This document shows positions 33,344-34,068 of a stretch of 34,068 bases of DNA, in pieces. Under the pieces are notes generated by a model. The model made no database searches and had not been told where the DNA came from. It worked only from the letters and a program-made list of their open reading frames with translations. This stretch comes from CAYUTA01 sp964447605 (GTDB taxonomy: Bacteria; Bacillota; Clostridia; Christensenellales; CAG-138): positions 1 to 34,068 of the forward strand of contig CAYUTA010000027.1 of assembly GCA_964447605.1 (NCBI GenBank), read 5' to 3'. How positions within the stretch are numbered: the first letter of the stretch is position 1; every line of letters begins with the position of its first letter. The translations under genes and the position numbers were made by a program.

Positions 33344-33361
33344 GCAAATTCGGCACATCCA

Positions 33362-33390
33362 TTGAAAAACTATCATAATTATGATAAGAT
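33362..33390 (+). promoter_or_regulatory. Promoter and palindromic operator of the toxin-antitoxin pair
   Basis: TTGAAA (33362-33367), 17 bp, TAAGAT (33385-33390). The perfect 16-bp palindrome TATCATAATTATGATA (33371-33386) fills the spacer, and a second GATAA...TTATC pair follows (33383-33399). This is the layout of antitoxin autorepression. Confidence 0.7.
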
Positions 33391-33420
33391 TGGTTTATCC
33401 TAATGGTGGAGGTGAAACAA

Positions 33421-33711
33421 ATGCCGAACATTCGCCCTGTTTCCGATTTACGGAACAAATTTACGGAGATTTCAGAAACCGTACACGAAACGCAGCAGCC
33501 TATTTTCTTAACGAAAAACGGGTATGCGGATATGGTTGTTATGAGCAGCGACGCATACGAGAAGATGCAATTTGAAAGCGAAGTGTATTTCAAGCTCCGA
33601 GAAGCGGAGGTTGAAGCCCGCACCACAAATCAGCGATATTCACATAAAGAGGTTATGAGCGAGTTGCGCAAGCAGCTTGCGGCAAGGGTATCGGATGAAA
33701 AAGCCCTATGA
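33421..33711 (+). CDS. Phd/YefM-type antitoxin
   Basis: A 96-residue antitoxin. The N-terminal Phd/YefM DNA-binding fold is plain: IRPVSDLRNKFTEISETV, QQPIFLTKNGYADMVVMSSDAYE. The C-terminal part is charged and helical and would wrap the toxin. GGAGG lies before the ATG at 33421. The gene overlaps the toxin gene by 17 bp and has its own promoter with a palindrome. Codon use and base composition are less GC-rich than the chromosomal genes, in line with arrival on the neighbouring conjugative element. Confidence 0.9.
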   Translation: MPNIRPVSDLRNKFTEISETVHETQQPIFLTKNGYADMVVMSSDAYEKMQFESEVYFKLREAEVEARTTNQRYSHKEVMSELRKQLAARVSDEKAL

Positions 33712-34012
33712 GATTACCTATTTGCCGACTGCCCGCAAAGATGTATTCGACCTAATGCTGTATATTGCAGATCAGCTACATGCGCCGGATTCAGCCTTGC
33801 GGATTGTTGATGCGATTGATGAATCCGTTGAACGGCTTGCGACATTCCCTTATGCGTATCCGACCTATCGGACAATCAAGCCGCTGGCTACGGAGTATCG
33901 CATGTTGCCGGTGGAAAACTATAATGTTTTCTATACCGTATTGGAGGATGAAAAGGCCGTAGAGATTCATCGCGTATTATACGCGAAAATGGATGTAACG
34001 AAAAAACTGTAA
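33695..34012 (+). CDS. RelE/ParE-type toxin
   Basis: A 105-residue toxin of the RelE/ParE fold: an opening strand KKPYEITYLPTARKDVFDLMLYI, a helical hairpin with SALRIVDAIDESVERLATFP, and closing strands YRMLPVENYNVFYTVLEDEKAVEIHRVLYAK. RelE members cut mRNA on the ribosome and ParE members poison gyrase; the sequence does not settle which. The ATG at 33695 lies 8 nt after AAGGG inside the antitoxin gene. It is the last recognisable gene; the remaining 56 bp show nothing I can assign. Confidence 0.88.
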   Translation: MKKPYEITYLPTARKDVFDLMLYIADQLHAPDSALRIVDAIDESVERLATFPYAYPTYRTIKPLATEYRMLPVENYNVFYTVLEDEKAVEIHRVLYAKMDVTKKL

Positions 34013-34068
34013 ACTAGATGGTATTGACACGTGTTATGCCAAGATTGCACACCAAATCACAATGCATC

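Overview
The window (34,068 bp, GC-rich in most genes) looks like the chromosome of a Gram-positive anaerobe of the class Clostridia, probably a gut-associated relative of the Oscillospirales. The grounds are gene content and layout: tig-clpP-clpX, a type III glutamine synthetase beside an ANTAR regulator, an archaeal-style three-piece glutamate synthase, a secreted dockerin protein, YitT, strong GGAGG ribosome binding sites, sigma-A type promoters, and a piece of a Tn1549-type integrative conjugative element. Species cannot be told from the sequence alone.

Left to right. 1-3.5 kb: the protein quality-control set tig, clpP, clpX, all on the minus strand. 3.8-10.5 kb: nitrogen assimilation. 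An ANTAR protein (minus) is divergent from glnN (plus), followed by three genes for the split large subunit of glutamate synthase. The glnN leader has a perfect-consensus promoter followed almost at once by a long hairpin with a U-tract, whose tip can be read as an ACCGGU hexaloop. 10.9-14.5 kb (minus): a sodium:solute symporter with a 33-residue accessory membrane protein, under a KdpDE-like two-component system. A 20-bp AT-rich palindromic repeat sits at the symporter promoter and again 117 bp away at the end of the regulator gene. 14.6-18.8 kb (minus): a CDP-3,6-dideoxyhexose cassette (rfbF, rfbG, rfbH and a reductase/epimerase). 19.2-22.4 kb (minus): a GT4 glycosyltransferase, an M29 aminopeptidase and a YitT protein in one operon. 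Its promoter shares its -10 region with the divergent promoter of a secreted dockerin/phosphodiester-glycosidase protein (22.9-24.0 kb), which is followed by a TtcA-type PP-loop ATPase. 25.0-26.3 kb: a small, possibly HPr-like protein and an AraC regulator.

26.4-32.4 kb (minus) is the most interesting part. It is an operon of an IolM-like dehydrogenase, an IolN-like creatininase-fold hydrolase, a 752-residue protein that fuses a UxaE-like tagaturonate epimerase to an IolO-like 5-keto-L-gluconate epimerase, and a LacI regulator. It matches the inositol route described in Thermotoga (inosose to diketo-inositol to 5-keto-L-gluconate to D-tagaturonate), with the last epimerase fused to the next enzyme. 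A consensus promoter and a 14-bp palindrome just after the predicted +1 suggest control by the encoded LacI protein.

32.6-34.0 kb: foreign-looking DNA, namely a 5'-truncated and frameshifted VirB6/TrbL-like conjugation gene and a Phd/RelE-type toxin-antitoxin pair with its own promoter and palindromic operator.

Scattered between genes is a small palindromic repeat (CCGTCAAAA...TTTTGACGG): four fairly complete copies and several half copies, placed without regard to gene direction.
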